64,000 nucleotides of DNA from CAVVYJ01 sp963752495. Lineage in GTDB: Bacteria; Pseudomonadota; Gammaproteobacteria; Burkholderiales; Methylophilaceae. Below, in pieces: positions 19,699 to 29,728 of the stretch. The notes below the pieces were generated by a model. That model saw only the letters and a program-made list of their open reading frames with translations, ran no database searches and was not told where the DNA came from. Each line of letters begins with the position of its first letter. Within the stretch, counting starts at the first letter, position 1. Location of the stretch: positions 28,905 through 92,904 of the forward strand of contig CAVVYJ010000008.1 of the NCBI GenBank assembly GCA_963752495.1, in the 5' to 3' direction. The translations under genes and the position numbers were made by a program.

Positions 19699-20064
19699 CT
19701 GAATCCTTTTTAAGCACAGAAGATATTAAACGTAAGATTTAGATGGCTATTGTTAATCTGAATGTAGGTGGTTTGCAACTGCCAAGTAATCAAATATGGA
19801 TTTAAACTATGGATTGACTTCTTTTGGCCGGTAGTGGGCATCATTTTTAATACTTTTTTGCTACATTTACTGGGGTGTCAAAGGAATGGCCGACATCCAG
19901 TGCGTTATGACGGTTGATAAAAAATTGATTCGTAACCAAATATAAAACTTCCAAATATGTCTTTATATTGTATAAAAATAAGTATAAAAACTAGAAGGTA
20001 TTTGTTAAGTCATTGTCTGTATTGTCTTGTATTTAATTGTTAGATGCCTGTCGAGGCGCCATTT
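19699..20064. other. AT-rich intergenic stretch with no recognised gene
   Basis: 366 bases between the YegP-like remnant and uup. It is visibly AT-rich, with runs such as TAAAAATAAGTATAAAAAC. Only very short frames occur, for example MADIQCVMTVDKKLIRNQI (19 codons), which I cannot assign. No tRNA, insertion-sequence ends or direct repeats were seen. It may be the edge of an old insertion. Confidence 0.5.
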
Positions 20065-22005
20065 TTAAGCAGAATTAGTTTCGAGTTCTTCCCATCTTTT
20101 CAATAGCTGTGCTATTTCTGCCTCAATATCGCTAAGACGCAATTGCATGACTTTCGCATCTTCCGGTGACTTGCGATAAACCTCACCATCGCTTAGAGAG
20201 GCTACTATTTTCGCCTGCTCATCTTCTAAAGCTGAAATAAGTTCTGGCAAGTTTTCCAGTTCTTTTTCTTCTTTAAAGCTCAGTTTTTTGGATTTAGCGG
20301 TTTTTTCAATATCTGCTTTAACCTTGCCAGAAGGCGCATGGATATTGGTTTGTAGGCTTACTGTATTTTGCCTTTGTTGGCTAGTTTTTTCATCCGCAAT
20401 TTTTTGTTGAGTAAAGCGCGCCCAGTCATCGTAACCGCCGCCAAATTCGGTGAGCACGCCATTGCCTTCAAAAGCGATGATTTGCGTGACGGTGTTCTCT
20501 AAAAACGCTCTATCGTGACTCACTAAAAACAATGTGCCGGGGTAATCTCTCAGCAGGCTTTCCAGCAGTTCCAGCGTATCGATATCCAAATCATTGGTCG
20601 GCTCATCCAGCACCAAAATATTGGCAGGGCGAGCGAACAGGCGCGCCAATAGCAAACGGTTGCGTTCACCGCCAGAGAGGGATTTAACTGGTGAACGTGA
20701 ACGCTGTGGCGGAAACAAAAAGTCTTCCAAATAGCTAATCACATGCTTTCTCTCGTTACCAATTTCAACAAAGTCTGAGCCGGGGCTGATGGTATCGGCC
20801 AGTGTAGCCTCATCGTCTAACTGCTCGCGCATCTGGTCAAAGTAAGCGACGGTTTGCTTGGTGCCTTGGGTAATCGTGCCGCTATCGGGTTTAAGCTCGC
20901 CTAAAATTATTTTAAGAAGCGTGGTTTTCCCCACACCATTTGGGCCAAGCAGACCGATACGGTCGCCACGTAAAATGCGCGTGCTGAAGTTTTTGATGAG
21001 CACTTTTTCACCATAAGCTTTACTCACATTTTCGAGTTCTGCCACCAACTTACCGCTGCGCTCGCCTGCATCCAAGTTAAGTTTTACATTGCCCTGTCTT
21101 TCCCGACGTGCGGCACGCTCGAGGCGTAATTTTTCAAGCTGGCGCACACGGCCTTCGTTACGTGTGCGGCGCGCTTTAATGCCTTGGCGAATCCATACTT
21201 CTTCTTGTGCTAGCACTTTATCAAACTTGGCAGCATGTGTTTCTTCCACTGCGAGCAGCTCTTCTTTTTTAATTTGATATTGTGAGAAGTTACCCACAAA
21301 ATCAGTCAAATTGCCTCGGTCAAGCTCTGTAATACGTGTGGCGAGCTTATCTAAAAAGCGCCTGTCGTGGGTGATAAACAACACGGCGCCATTAAAGGCG
21401 AGTAGCAGCTCTTCCAGCCATTCAATGGCTTCTAAATCAAGGTGATTAGTAGGTTCATCCAAAAGCAGTACTTCGGGTTCTGCCACCAGTGCGCGCGCCA
21501 AGGCAACACGCTTACGCCAGCCGCCAGAAAGTGTAGAAACCAGCACGTCTGCATCTAAACTCAAATGGCTTAATACGGTTTCTATTTTAGATTGCATCGC
21601 CCAGCCATTTTGCGCATCAAGCTCATGCTGCAAATCTTCCATTTGTGCCATTAGCACTTCAAAATCGGCATCTGGCTCGCCCATTTTGTGCGTTACATCA
21701 TGGTAAGCCACCAATGTCTTCTGCAGCTCACCCAAGCCTTCTGCTACAGCTTCGTAAACTGTGTGCGTGTTGTCCAGTTCCGGTTCTTGCGGCACATAGA
21801 CTATTTTTGTAGCAGGTGCTCGCCACACGTTGCCGTCATCTAATTTGATTGTGCCGGCAATCGCTTTTAGTAAACTCGATTTACCAGCGCCATTGCGGCC
21901 AATCAATCCGACACGCTCCCCAGCATCAAGCTGAAATGCGGCTCTATCCAGCAGGGCGTGATGACCAAAAGCGAGGGAAGCGTTATCTAGGGTGATGTAA
22001 GGCAT
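20065..22005 (-). CDS. uup: ABC-F ATPase Uup
   Basis: A 646-residue soluble protein with two ABC ATPase domains and no membrane segments. Walker A motifs are GRNGAGKSS (about residue 37) and GPNGVGKTT (about 355), with signature LSGGWRKR and LSGGERNR and DEPTNHLD/DEPTNDLD Walker B regions. The inter-domain linker is highly basic (ARRTRNEGRVRQLEKL). A Lys/Glu-rich C-terminal coiled coil follows (about 575-640), which is the DNA-binding extension of Uup. ABC-F proteins act on ribosomes; Uup is also tied to transposon excision and recombination. It lies 27 bases downstream of rep on the same strand. Confidence 0.9.
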   Translation of the reverse strand: MPYITLDNASLAFGHHALLDRAAFQLDAGERVGLIGRNGAGKSSLLKAIAGTIKLDDGNVWRAPATKIVYVPQEPELDNTHTVYEAVAEGLGELQKTLVAYHDVTHKMGEPDADFEVLMAQMEDLQHELDAQNGWAMQSKIETVLSHLSLDADVLVSTLSGGWRKRVALARALVAEPEVLLLDEPTNHLDLEAIEWLEELLLAFNGAVLFITHDRRFLDKLATRITELDRGNLTDFVGNFSQYQIKKEELLAVEETHAAKFDKVLAQEEVWIRQGIKARRTRNEGRVRQLEKLRLERAARRERQGNVKLNLDAGERSGKLVAELENVSKAYGEKVLIKNFSTRILRGDRIGLLGPNGVGKTTLLKIILGELKPDSGTITQGTKQTVAYFDQMREQLDDEATLADTISPGSDFVEIGNERKHVISYLEDFLFPPQRSRSPVKSLSGGERNRLLLARLFARPANILVLDEPTNDLDIDTLELLESLLRDYPGTLFLVSHDRAFLENTVTQIIAFEGNGVLTEFGGGYDDWARFTQQKIADEKTSQQRQNTVSLQTNIHAPSGKVKADIEKTAKSKKLSFKEEKELENLPELISALEDEQAKIVASLSDGEVYRKSPEDAKVMQLRLSDIEAEIAQLLKRWEELETNSA

Positions 22006-22032
22006 GGTGTATTCTACTTTAAATTATTGGCT

Positions 22033-24051
22033 TTATTTGCTTGCAAGCATGGCGCGAATGTTTGCCATTTTAGATTTCCCGAAATCTCTACTCGCTTCGG
22101 CGTTTTGATTAAATGGGTTGCCAAAGTGGCGAACATCATCTTTAGGCAGTTCTTCAATAAAGCGGCTCGGTTCACACATTTCAATTTCGCCTGCGCGCTT
22201 ACGTTTTTTACACCAAGAAATATTAAGGGTTTTTTGCGCGCGGGTAATGCCAACGTACATCAAACGCCGCTCTTCCTCAATTTGCGCATTGTCGATGGAT
22301 ACTTGATGCGGCAATATGCCTTCTTCGCAACCGATTAAAAATACATGACCGAACTCCAGACCTTTGGCAGCGTGTAAAGTGCTCAGTTTTACTGCGTCTG
22401 GCTCACCGTCTTCGCGGCCTTCGAGCATACTCATAAGCGAGACCATTTGCGTGAGTTCTAGCAAGGTTTTACTCTCGCTCTCGTTTCCAAACTCGGTGCT
22501 ACCATCTCCTTTTTTGGTGAGCCAGGCAATGAAATCCATAACATTTGTCCATTTGCTTTCCGCGGCTCGGGGTTCTTCAGAGTCGTATAAATACGCTTCA
22601 TATTGAGTTGCGGTTAGCAAGTCATTCAGCACTTCACCCGCAGGGTCGCGTACGGCGCGCTCTTGCATGCGTTGTATAAACTGGCAAAAATTGAGTAAGT
22701 CCTCAAGTTGCTTATTTCCAACCTCACGCTGAAAATCACCTTCGAATGCAGCAGCAAATAAGGATGTTTTGTGGTCGCTGGCAAATTCCCCCAGTTTTTC
22801 TAAGGTCGTGCTGCCAATCCCTTTCTTTGGCGTTGTAGCGGCGCGAATAAACGCCGGGTCGTCATCTTCGTTCGCAATCAGTCGCAAATAGCTCACTAGA
22901 TCTTTAATTTCGGCTTTATCAAAAAAAGATTGCCCACCTGATATTGTGTAAGGGATTTTGTGATTTCTAAGCTGCTGCTCGAAAACGCGTGCCTGATGAT
23001 TGCCCCGATAAAGAATAGCGTAATCCTTGTAAAAGGTACGATTTTCGAACTTGTGTGCAGAAAGCTTCATAATCACGCTTTCAGCTTCGTGCTCCTCAGA
23101 TTGCGTGGCGGTCACCTGAATCATGTCGCCAGTGCCAAGCTCGCTCCACAGTTTTTTTTCAAACAACTTGGGGTTATTGCTAATCACCTGATTTGCGGCG
23201 CGCAAAATGCGCACGGTAGAGCGGTAATTTTGTTCGAGTTTGATGACCTTAAGGCGCTCAAAGTCATCGGTCAGTTGCCTTAAATTTTCTACATCTGCCC
23301 CGCGCCAGCCATAAATAGCCTGATCGTCGTCACCCACCGCGGTAAATTGGCCACGCAGACCTGTGAGCATTTTGACCAGTTTATACTGACAGGCATTGGT
23401 ATCCTGATATTCGTCGATTAATAAATATTGCAGTTTGCGCTGCCATTTTTCTAGGGCATCCGCATGCGCTTCGAATAGCTCTACAGGCAATTTGATTAAA
23501 TCATCAAAATCTACAGCTTGGTATGCTTTGAGCGTTTGTTGATATAGCTGATAAACCTTAGCAGCGGCCTGCGTCAAGTCTTCTTCAGCCGCTGCCTTGG
23601 CTTGATCAGGGTTGATAAACGCATTTTTCCAGGCGGATATCTGCCATTGAGTTTTTTTAAGTAACTGTTTATCTGTTGTGGCTAAAATATCAGAAATAAT
23701 CTTAAAACTATCGGATGAGTCTAAAATAGAAAACTGGGGTTTGTAACCAAGTAAAGCAGCCTCTTGCCGCAACATTTGCAAGCCGAGTGAGTGAAAAGTC
23801 GCAATGGTTAGCCCTTTGGTATTTTTGCCTTCCATCAACTTTGTTACGCGCTCTTGCATCTCGCGCGCAGCCTTATTGGTAAAGGTAATTGCCGCAATTT
23901 CTTTTGGATTATAGTCTGCATGCTCAATCAAATAAGCAATCTTTTGTGTAATGACCCGTGTTTTGCCGCTACCTGCGCCGGCAAGCACCAGCAAAGGCCC
24001 GTCGAGGTATTTGATGGCTTCGCGTTGCGAGGGATTTAGCGTATTTAACAT
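22033..24051 (-). CDS. rep: ATP-dependent DNA helicase Rep
   Basis: A superfamily 1A helicase of about 672 residues from the ATG at 24051; a TTG 36 bases upstream would add 12 residues but MLNTLNPSQREAI matches the usual Rep start. Motif I is AGAGSGKTR, motif Ia TFTNKAAREM, motif II DEYQDTN, motif III GDDDQAIYGWRGA, motif IV LEQNYRS, motif V LSTLHAAKGLEF, motif VI EERRLMYVGITRA. The length and start resemble Rep (673 in E. coli) rather than UvrD (720). It unwinds DNA 3' to 5' and helps replication forks past obstacles. Confidence 0.92.
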   Translation of the reverse strand: MLNTLNPSQREAIKYLDGPLLVLAGAGSGKTRVITQKIAYLIEHADYNPKEIAAITFTNKAAREMQERVTKLMEGKNTKGLTIATFHSLGLQMLRQEAALLGYKPQFSILDSSDSFKIISDILATTDKQLLKKTQWQISAWKNAFINPDQAKAAAEEDLTQAAAKVYQLYQQTLKAYQAVDFDDLIKLPVELFEAHADALEKWQRKLQYLLIDEYQDTNACQYKLVKMLTGLRGQFTAVGDDDQAIYGWRGADVENLRQLTDDFERLKVIKLEQNYRSTVRILRAANQVISNNPKLFEKKLWSELGTGDMIQVTATQSEEHEAESVIMKLSAHKFENRTFYKDYAILYRGNHQARVFEQQLRNHKIPYTISGGQSFFDKAEIKDLVSYLRLIANEDDDPAFIRAATTPKKGIGSTTLEKLGEFASDHKTSLFAAAFEGDFQREVGNKQLEDLLNFCQFIQRMQERAVRDPAGEVLNDLLTATQYEAYLYDSEEPRAAESKWTNVMDFIAWLTKKGDGSTEFGNESESKTLLELTQMVSLMSMLEGREDGEPDAVKLSTLHAAKGLEFGHVFLIGCEEGILPHQVSIDNAQIEEERRLMYVGITRAQKTLNISWCKKRKRAGEIEMCEPSRFIEELPKDDVRHFGNPFNQNAEASRDFGKSKMANIRAMLASK

Positions 24052-24234
24052 CGTAGTGGACAGGTTTATTCTTATTGAATTTGGCAAGAAAAAATGCCGA
24101 AAAATACAGATTTAGCGATATAGTATTATTCTAACTGCTTACCAAAAATAAAAGCGTCTCAGGCAAAAAAATAAAATACTTGATATTTAATAAAAATACT
24201 CTCTTAACCAAAAAAGCATTTATTATTTATTACC

Positions 24235-25410
24235 ATGCCAAAGTTTGATTTAAAAACGATTATCTTTATGTCGATGCTGCTGACATTCATGCTCTCGATG
24301 CTGCTTGCCATTACGCGTGTTCATCATAAAGAGGTTAAAGGTCCGGGTTATTGGTCGGTGGGCAACTTGGTGGTCGGGCTGGGTATGATTTTGATACTGA
24401 TACAGCTTGATTCTGCCAAACTACTTTTTTTACCTGGCGCCGCTTTGATTGGTGCTGGCTTAAGCATGTATATCAACGGGATTCAGGCGTTCGTAGGCAA
24501 AAAACCAGACCATCGTATCCCGATAGCCGCGTTTGTTGTTTTGATAGCGGTTGACCTTTATTTTATGTACGTAAGCCAAGATATTCGCAGTACTGTGGTG
24601 GTGGATGCACTTGTTTTTGCCGCCATCTATCTTGCTTGCGCGCGGCTGACATTTGCGCAGGATGAAGGTGTGCTGGGCAATTTATACTGGATGACTTCCA
24701 GCCTGTTTCTCTTGCTTGCTCTTTTGATGGTAGGGCGGGCGATTTCGGCTTCTAGTGTCGATATCAGTGTATTCGATTCATTTGCGACTTGGCCTGTAAA
24801 TGCTTACACATTCATGGTGGGAGCAGTTTCTCAATTTTTTATTTCCAGCTTGTTTGTGTTGATGCTGAGCTACCAGCTCAACCAGAATCTGGCCTCGATG
24901 GTCACAATAGATGGTTTAACCGGCATATTGAATCGTCGTGGTTTGGAAGATGGTGCTCTAAAAATGCAGGGTATTTGTAAGCGTATCAACATGAGCATGG
25001 CGGTGTTGCTGATTGATATCGACCACTTTAAAAAGGTGAATGATCAACATGGACATCTGGTGGGAGATGACGTGCTCAGGCATGTCGCTAAAGTGATTTC
25101 TAAAACGCTACGCACAGGTGACGTGGCGGGGCGCTATGGGGGCGAAGAGTTCAGTGTGTTTATGCCTAATACGAACGAAAATGATGCTGGCGTACTTGCT
25201 GAACGTATCAGAGCAGCCGTTGAAGCTGCGCCGTTTAAAGAAAATCATTTAAATATACGCATTACTGTAAGCATTGGCGTTGCAGATTCGGTGCGTGCCG
25301 GCTACGATTTTAAAGGGCTTATCGCGGCGGCAGATGGTACTTTATATTCTGCCAAAAATAATGGGCGAAATCGCGTTATGCGCTATACGCAGGTGAAGCT
25401 AGCATTGTAA
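24235..25410 (+). CDS. Membrane diguanylate cyclase (GGDEF)
   Basis: 391 residues. The N-terminal half (about 5-215) has six or seven hydrophobic segments and no recognised sensor family. The C-terminal GGDEF domain has the active-site motif RYGGEEF, with metal-binding Asp in LIDIDHFKKVNDQHGH. An RTGD motif lies five residues before GGEEF, which fits the RxxD inhibitory site, so product inhibition is likely. It should make cyclic di-GMP at the inner membrane. The gene is monocistronic and is transcribed away from rep. Confidence 0.9.
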   Translation: MPKFDLKTIIFMSMLLTFMLSMLLAITRVHHKEVKGPGYWSVGNLVVGLGMILILIQLDSAKLLFLPGAALIGAGLSMYINGIQAFVGKKPDHRIPIAAFVVLIAVDLYFMYVSQDIRSTVVVDALVFAAIYLACARLTFAQDEGVLGNLYWMTSSLFLLLALLMVGRAISASSVDISVFDSFATWPVNAYTFMVGAVSQFFISSLFVLMLSYQLNQNLASMVTIDGLTGILNRRGLEDGALKMQGICKRINMSMAVLLIDIDHFKKVNDQHGHLVGDDVLRHVAKVISKTLRTGDVAGRYGGEEFSVFMPNTNENDAGVLAERIRAAVEAAPFKENHLNIRITVSIGVADSVRAGYDFKGLIAAADGTLYSAKNNGRNRVMRYTQVKLAL

Positions 25411-25514
25411 AAACTGAATGTCGTTGCAAGCTAACTGCATAACTAAAGATTAATTAAACTGCCTTTACCTCAGATTGCCTATCAAATGATTCTGGGCTGT
25501 AATCAGTGCGATTA

Positions 25515-27392
25515 CTAAATATGTACTCTGGCACCTAACTCAATTACGCTATTGCTGGGGATATTAAAGTAGCTTACAACACTACCCGCATTTCGCGACA
25601 TCAATGCGAATAAATTATCGCGCCATTTCATCATGCTACCACCTGGGCCGGAAATCACAGTTTCACGACTGGCAAAGTATGAAGTTGTGAATGGGTCTAT
25701 CGTTATATTATCAATCTTGCAATCCTCTAAGGCTTTGGGCACGTTAGGATTTTCCATAAAACCATAATGTAGGGTGACTTGCCAAAAGCCGGCACCTATT
25801 TCTTTAATTTCAAGGCGCTGTTCTTTTGTCACAACAGGCACATCTGAAAATGCTACAGTTAGTATCAAATTGGTTTTATGTAGAACCTGATTATGTTTCA
25901 AGTTGTGCATCAACGCTTGCGGGACGGTATCTGGATTTGCACATAAAAACACGGCTGTGCGTTCAATCCTGTCTTTTTCTCCAGTAGCATATTGCTTTAC
26001 AAAATCCTCCAATTTCGGGTCGTTTTCGTGCATGTTTTTTAACAAAATTTCACGACCTTGCTTCCATGTCCACATCACAATCACCAAGCAAATACCTAGC
26101 GCGACTGGAAACCAGCCGCCTTTGAAAAATTTCACTGAACATGAGGCAAGTAACAATACATCTAATAAAATAAAGGTGCTGGTTGTGCCTAAGGCTAGCC
26201 ACAATGGATATTTCCAATTATGGCGCAGCACAAAGTAGGTGAGTATGGTGGTGATTAACATGGTGCCAGTCACCGCAATGCCATAGGCGGAGGCAATGGC
26301 AGATGAGTTTTGAAACGCGATGCAGGTGAGAGTCACTGCAACTAATAATAACCAGTTAATTGCAGGCACGTAAATTTGACCCGATTCGCTGGCGGAAGTG
26401 TGCAGTATTTGCATGCGCGGCAAAAAACCTAGTTGAATCGCTTGCTGCGTAATCGAGTAAGCGCCAGAAATAACGGCCTGCGAGGCAATAATGGTGGCGA
26501 GTGTGGCAAGTACCACGGCGGGAATCAGCAACTCTTGTGGAAACGAGAAATAAAAGGGGTTGCTGACTGCTTCTGGCGTGGCTAATAATAGCGAACCTTG
26601 ACCTAAGTAATTCAGCGCCAAGCCTGGCAATACTAAGCCTGTCCATGCGATGCGAATGGCGGGTCTGCCAAAGTGACCCATGTCGGCGTAAAGCGCTTCT
26701 GCACCCGTAATAGCCAACACCACCGCGCCGACTGCCAAAAACACTCCTGCGCCACGGTCAGCTAAAAAATGAAACGCATAGATTGGGTTAAGTGCTTGTA
26801 GTATTTCAGGATTATGTGCAATATGACTTATGCCAATTGCCCCTAATGTGACAAACCAAACGACAATAATCGGGCCAAATAGCTTGCCCACGGTGTGCGT
26901 GCCATATTTTTGAAACGCAAAAAGTGCAATCAGAATTGCGATTGAAATCGGCATAATAAACGTCTTCAAGTTAGGCGCAATCAGCTCGAGGCCTTCCACC
27001 GCCGAAAGCACAGATATAGCAGGCGTGAGAATGCTATCACCATAAAATAGCGCTGCGCCAAACACACCTAAACCGAGCAATATTTTTTTGCGTGCTGGCG
27101 CAGCGGCGGCGCTGGAAACTGCCAGTGCGAGCAGTGCCATAATACCGCCTTCGCCGCGATTATCCGCGCGCAAAACTAAGGTCACATATTTTAGTGTGAC
27201 AACCAACATCAACGCCCAAAATATGGCAGAAATCGCACCAATAATATTGGCATGCGTTAGCGCAATGCCTGTGGAAGCACTAAAAATCTCTTTCACGGTA
27301 TAAAGCGGGCTGGTGCCAATGTCTCCATACACTACGCCGATAGCACCTAAGGTAAGTGCTGCAACACTTTTTGATTTGGTGTTTGTATTCAT
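25515..27392 (-). CDS. kup: Potassium uptake protein Kup
   Basis: A 625-residue KUP/HAK/KT family transporter with about 12 membrane helices and a soluble C-terminal region (about 430-625). The family signature [19 protein letters not shown] is near the N-terminus. The transporter imports K+ with protons. Downstream of a KdpDE-like pair on the same strand, separated by about 94 bases, it is a plausible regulatory target. Start ATG at 27392 with AGGTTAG a few bases upstream. Confidence 0.94.
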   Translation of the reverse strand: MNTNTKSKSVAALTLGAIGVVYGDIGTSPLYTVKEIFSASTGIALTHANIIGAISAIFWALMLVVTLKYVTLVLRADNRGEGGIMALLALAVSSAAAAPARKKILLGLGVFGAALFYGDSILTPAISVLSAVEGLELIAPNLKTFIMPISIAILIALFAFQKYGTHTVGKLFGPIIVVWFVTLGAIGISHIAHNPEILQALNPIYAFHFLADRGAGVFLAVGAVVLAITGAEALYADMGHFGRPAIRIAWTGLVLPGLALNYLGQGSLLLATPEAVSNPFYFSFPQELLIPAVVLATLATIIASQAVISGAYSITQQAIQLGFLPRMQILHTSASESGQIYVPAINWLLLVAVTLTCIAFQNSSAIASAYGIAVTGTMLITTILTYFVLRHNWKYPLWLALGTTSTFILLDVLLLASCSVKFFKGGWFPVALGICLVIVMWTWKQGREILLKNMHENDPKLEDFVKQYATGEKDRIERTAVFLCANPDTVPQALMHNLKHNQVLHKTNLILTVAFSDVPVVTKEQRLEIKEIGAGFWQVTLHYGFMENPNVPKALEDCKIDNITIDPFTTSYFASRETVISGPGGSMMKWRDNLFALMSRNAGSVVSYFNIPSNSVIELGARVHI

Positions 27393-27486
27393 TTAACTAA
27401 CCTTGTTTTAATAACATGGAACCATTAAAACAGGGGCTAGTGTATCAACCGCATAAACATAGGTTGATTTAATCGGGAATTTTTAC

Positions 27487-28176
27487 TTAAGTTGCAGCGA
27501 GTCTGTAACCAATGCCTACTTCTGTCAGAATGTAACGCGGTGTGGCTGGATTTTTTTCTAAATGGGCACGTAATCTACCCATGTGAATACGTAAGTAGTG
27601 CGTTTCATCTACATATTCTGCGCCCCAAACTTCGGTTAGCAGTTGGCGATGCGTGAACACTTTACCTGGTCTTTTAGCAAGTATAAATAGTAGCTTAAAT
27701 TCAATCGGTGTCAGATGAATCGACCGTTTATTCAGTAAAACGGTGCTTTTAACTGTATCAATTTCTAAATCATCTAATTTAAAAACATCATCACGCAACG
27801 ACATCATTGCTGCACGCTTTAGTGACACTTTTACGCGTGCGAGTAGCTCATTGACACCGAATGGTTTTGCCAAATAATCGTCAGCACCGAGATTAAAGCA
27901 ATTTACTTTTTCTTGCTCAGATTGACGTGCGGATAACACCAAAATAGGAATGTCTGAGCTAATTCGTACATGGGTAATAAAATCGCAACCATCTCCATCG
28001 GGCAAGTTTAAATCTAAAATAATCAACGTAGGTTTGTGTTCATTCAAGATCTTTTTACCGCCTGCAATAGTTGAAGCACAGACGCTCTGATAACCATTTG
28101 TTTTCAGGCTAGCTTGCAGAAACTGGCTAATCTGCAAATCATCCTCAATGATTAAAATAGGGTTTTTGTCAGGCAT
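27487..28176 (-). CDS. kdpE: KdpE-like response regulator
   Basis: About 229 residues, OmpR/PhoB type. The receiver domain has IIEDD, phospho-acceptor Asp in LILDLNLPDGDG (about 55) and the Lys in YLAKPFG. The C-terminal winged helix contains LTPIEFKLLFILAKRPGKV and VWGAEYVDETHYLRIHMGRLR, very close to KdpE. The ATG at 28176 follows a TTG in frame and GTAGG lies upstream. It overlaps the kinase gene by 8 bases. KdpE normally controls kdpFABC, which is absent here; kup is the next gene. Confidence 0.88.
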   Translation of the reverse strand: MPDKNPILIIEDDLQISQFLQASLKTNGYQSVCASTIAGGKKILNEHKPTLIILDLNLPDGDGCDFITHVRISSDIPILVLSARQSEQEKVNCFNLGADDYLAKPFGVNELLARVKVSLKRAAMMSLRDDVFKLDDLEIDTVKSTVLLNKRSIHLTPIEFKLLFILAKRPGKVFTHRQLLTEVWGAEYVDETHYLRIHMGRLRAHLEKNPATPRYILTEVGIGYRLAAT

Positions 28177-29662
28177 CAATATTACCTACATCAGTGGCAT
28201 GAAAGCTCAAGTTTGCTCTGGCGCCACCATCTTCTCGGTTGCGGATAGTGAAAATTGCATCATGCGAATTTGCAATGGCTTGTACGATGGATAAGCCTAG
28301 ACCAAATCCCTTAGTGTTGCCCGTGGAGAATTTTTTAATTTGAGAAGTATCAAAAGTTTTGCTAAAGCCTTTTCCACGATCATTTACACTGATATTAATT
28401 CGATTGTCAGTTTTGCTCACATCAATTTCTATTGGTTGATTATGTAAATCTGCATGTATTGCGTTATCAATCAAGTTCACCAGAGCCTGCGTAAGCAAGC
28501 TGGCATTGCCCTTAATCAGTAGTTCCGGTTCGCTGATATTTACCAATAAGTTAATTGGTTCGCCGCGATTTTTATATAGTGTGGTTACTACACCAATAAT
28601 CTCTTCGGGTGACTGCCAATCCATTGGAATAGCTTGGGTTGATTCCAGCCTAATAAGAGAAAGGATATTTTCAGTTGTAGTAGCTAAATAACGCGCTTGT
28701 GATGCTATCAACGTACTTAAGTGATTCATTTGTTTTGCATCTAAGTTTGACTGTTGAAGCGTTGTGGCTGCACCCAAAATTGAGGTGAGTGGTGTGCGCA
28801 TATCATGCGAAATAGAGGCCAGTAAGGCGTTTTGTATGGACTCTTCTTGCACTCTAAATTCTGCTTGTTTGGCCTTCTCGATATTAACAAGTCGTTGATA
28901 GGCGAGTGAAATTTGATCCACACAAGACTTGATGGCAATGTACATTTCAATACTGCTGTTTAGATTGTCTTCATTATCAATGTTGCCGACGACCAAAATC
29001 GGGTCAAGGCTTGCATCTTGGCTGGGCATTCGGCTAAATGGTATTAGCCAATATGCAGAGTGTGCCCAATATTCGGTATAGGGACTGATGGGTTTACCAT
29101 TTGCAGATACCCAATTAAGCAATCGACTATCTGGTATCTCTATTGAACCAGACTGGCTCTTGATGGCGTAATTGTTGCCTTCTTGTGAAGTAAGCACTAT
29201 CGCAAATGGTTTATCAAACTCGACTTGCATTAACCTACAAGTGTCTTGTAATAAGTTATTCACATCGGTAGCTAGTGCTAGGTTTTCAGCCAGCGTTCTA
29301 CCGAATAGTGCATGTTTTGTAGCGATGGACGCTTGCTGTGTTTGAAATTTTAATCGTTTCACCAATGAAGTGATTACTATTGAAACGATTAGAAAACAGA
29401 TTAAACTGACTAGGGATTCAACATGGGCAACTTCAAAGGTATAGCGTGGCGCGGTAAAAAAATAGTTGATGGTTAAAAATGCTAAAAACGCGGTGAGCAA
29501 GGCCACCAAAAACTCGCAAAAATAAGCTGCCACAACTACTACCAGCAAATATAACAGCGTAACGCCTGTCAAGCCAAGTGTGCTAAATAAGTGGTAATTA
29601 ATCACCGTAATTACCGCCAGTAAAACAAGCATCGCCAAAAATTGTAGACTATGTTTTTGCAT
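28169..29662 (-). CDS. KdpD-like sensor kinase lacking the N-terminal KdpD/Usp domains
   Basis: 497 residues against about 890 for E. coli KdpD. Four clustered membrane helices (about 8-100, DUF4118 type; INYFFTAPRYTFEVAH is typical of KdpD) are followed by a GAF-like region (about 130-265), a HisKA domain with the His at about 285 (ASISHDMRTPLTSILG) and an ATPase domain with NLIDNAIHA and GFGLGLSIVQA. The N-terminal cytoplasmic ATP-binding and universal-stress domains of KdpD are wholly absent, and the gene starts cleanly with AAGGAG before ATG at 29662, so this is an architecture and not a truncation by damage. Confidence 0.85.
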   Translation of the reverse strand: MQKHSLQFLAMLVLLAVITVINYHLFSTLGLTGVTLLYLLVVVVAAYFCEFLVALLTAFLAFLTINYFFTAPRYTFEVAHVESLVSLICFLIVSIVITSLVKRLKFQTQQASIATKHALFGRTLAENLALATDVNNLLQDTCRLMQVEFDKPFAIVLTSQEGNNYAIKSQSGSIEIPDSRLLNWVSANGKPISPYTEYWAHSAYWLIPFSRMPSQDASLDPILVVGNIDNEDNLNSSIEMYIAIKSCVDQISLAYQRLVNIEKAKQAEFRVQEESIQNALLASISHDMRTPLTSILGAATTLQQSNLDAKQMNHLSTLIASQARYLATTTENILSLIRLESTQAIPMDWQSPEEIIGVVTTLYKNRGEPINLLVNISEPELLIKGNASLLTQALVNLIDNAIHADLHNQPIEIDVSKTDNRINISVNDRGKGFSKTFDTSQIKKFSTGNTKGFGLGLSIVQAIANSHDAIFTIRNREDGGARANLSFHATDVGNIDA

Positions 29663-29728
29663 GTTGAAACTCCTTACAATAATCAGAGTTTACGACTTGC
29701 GTGTATCAATTGCATAAACAGGGTTAAT

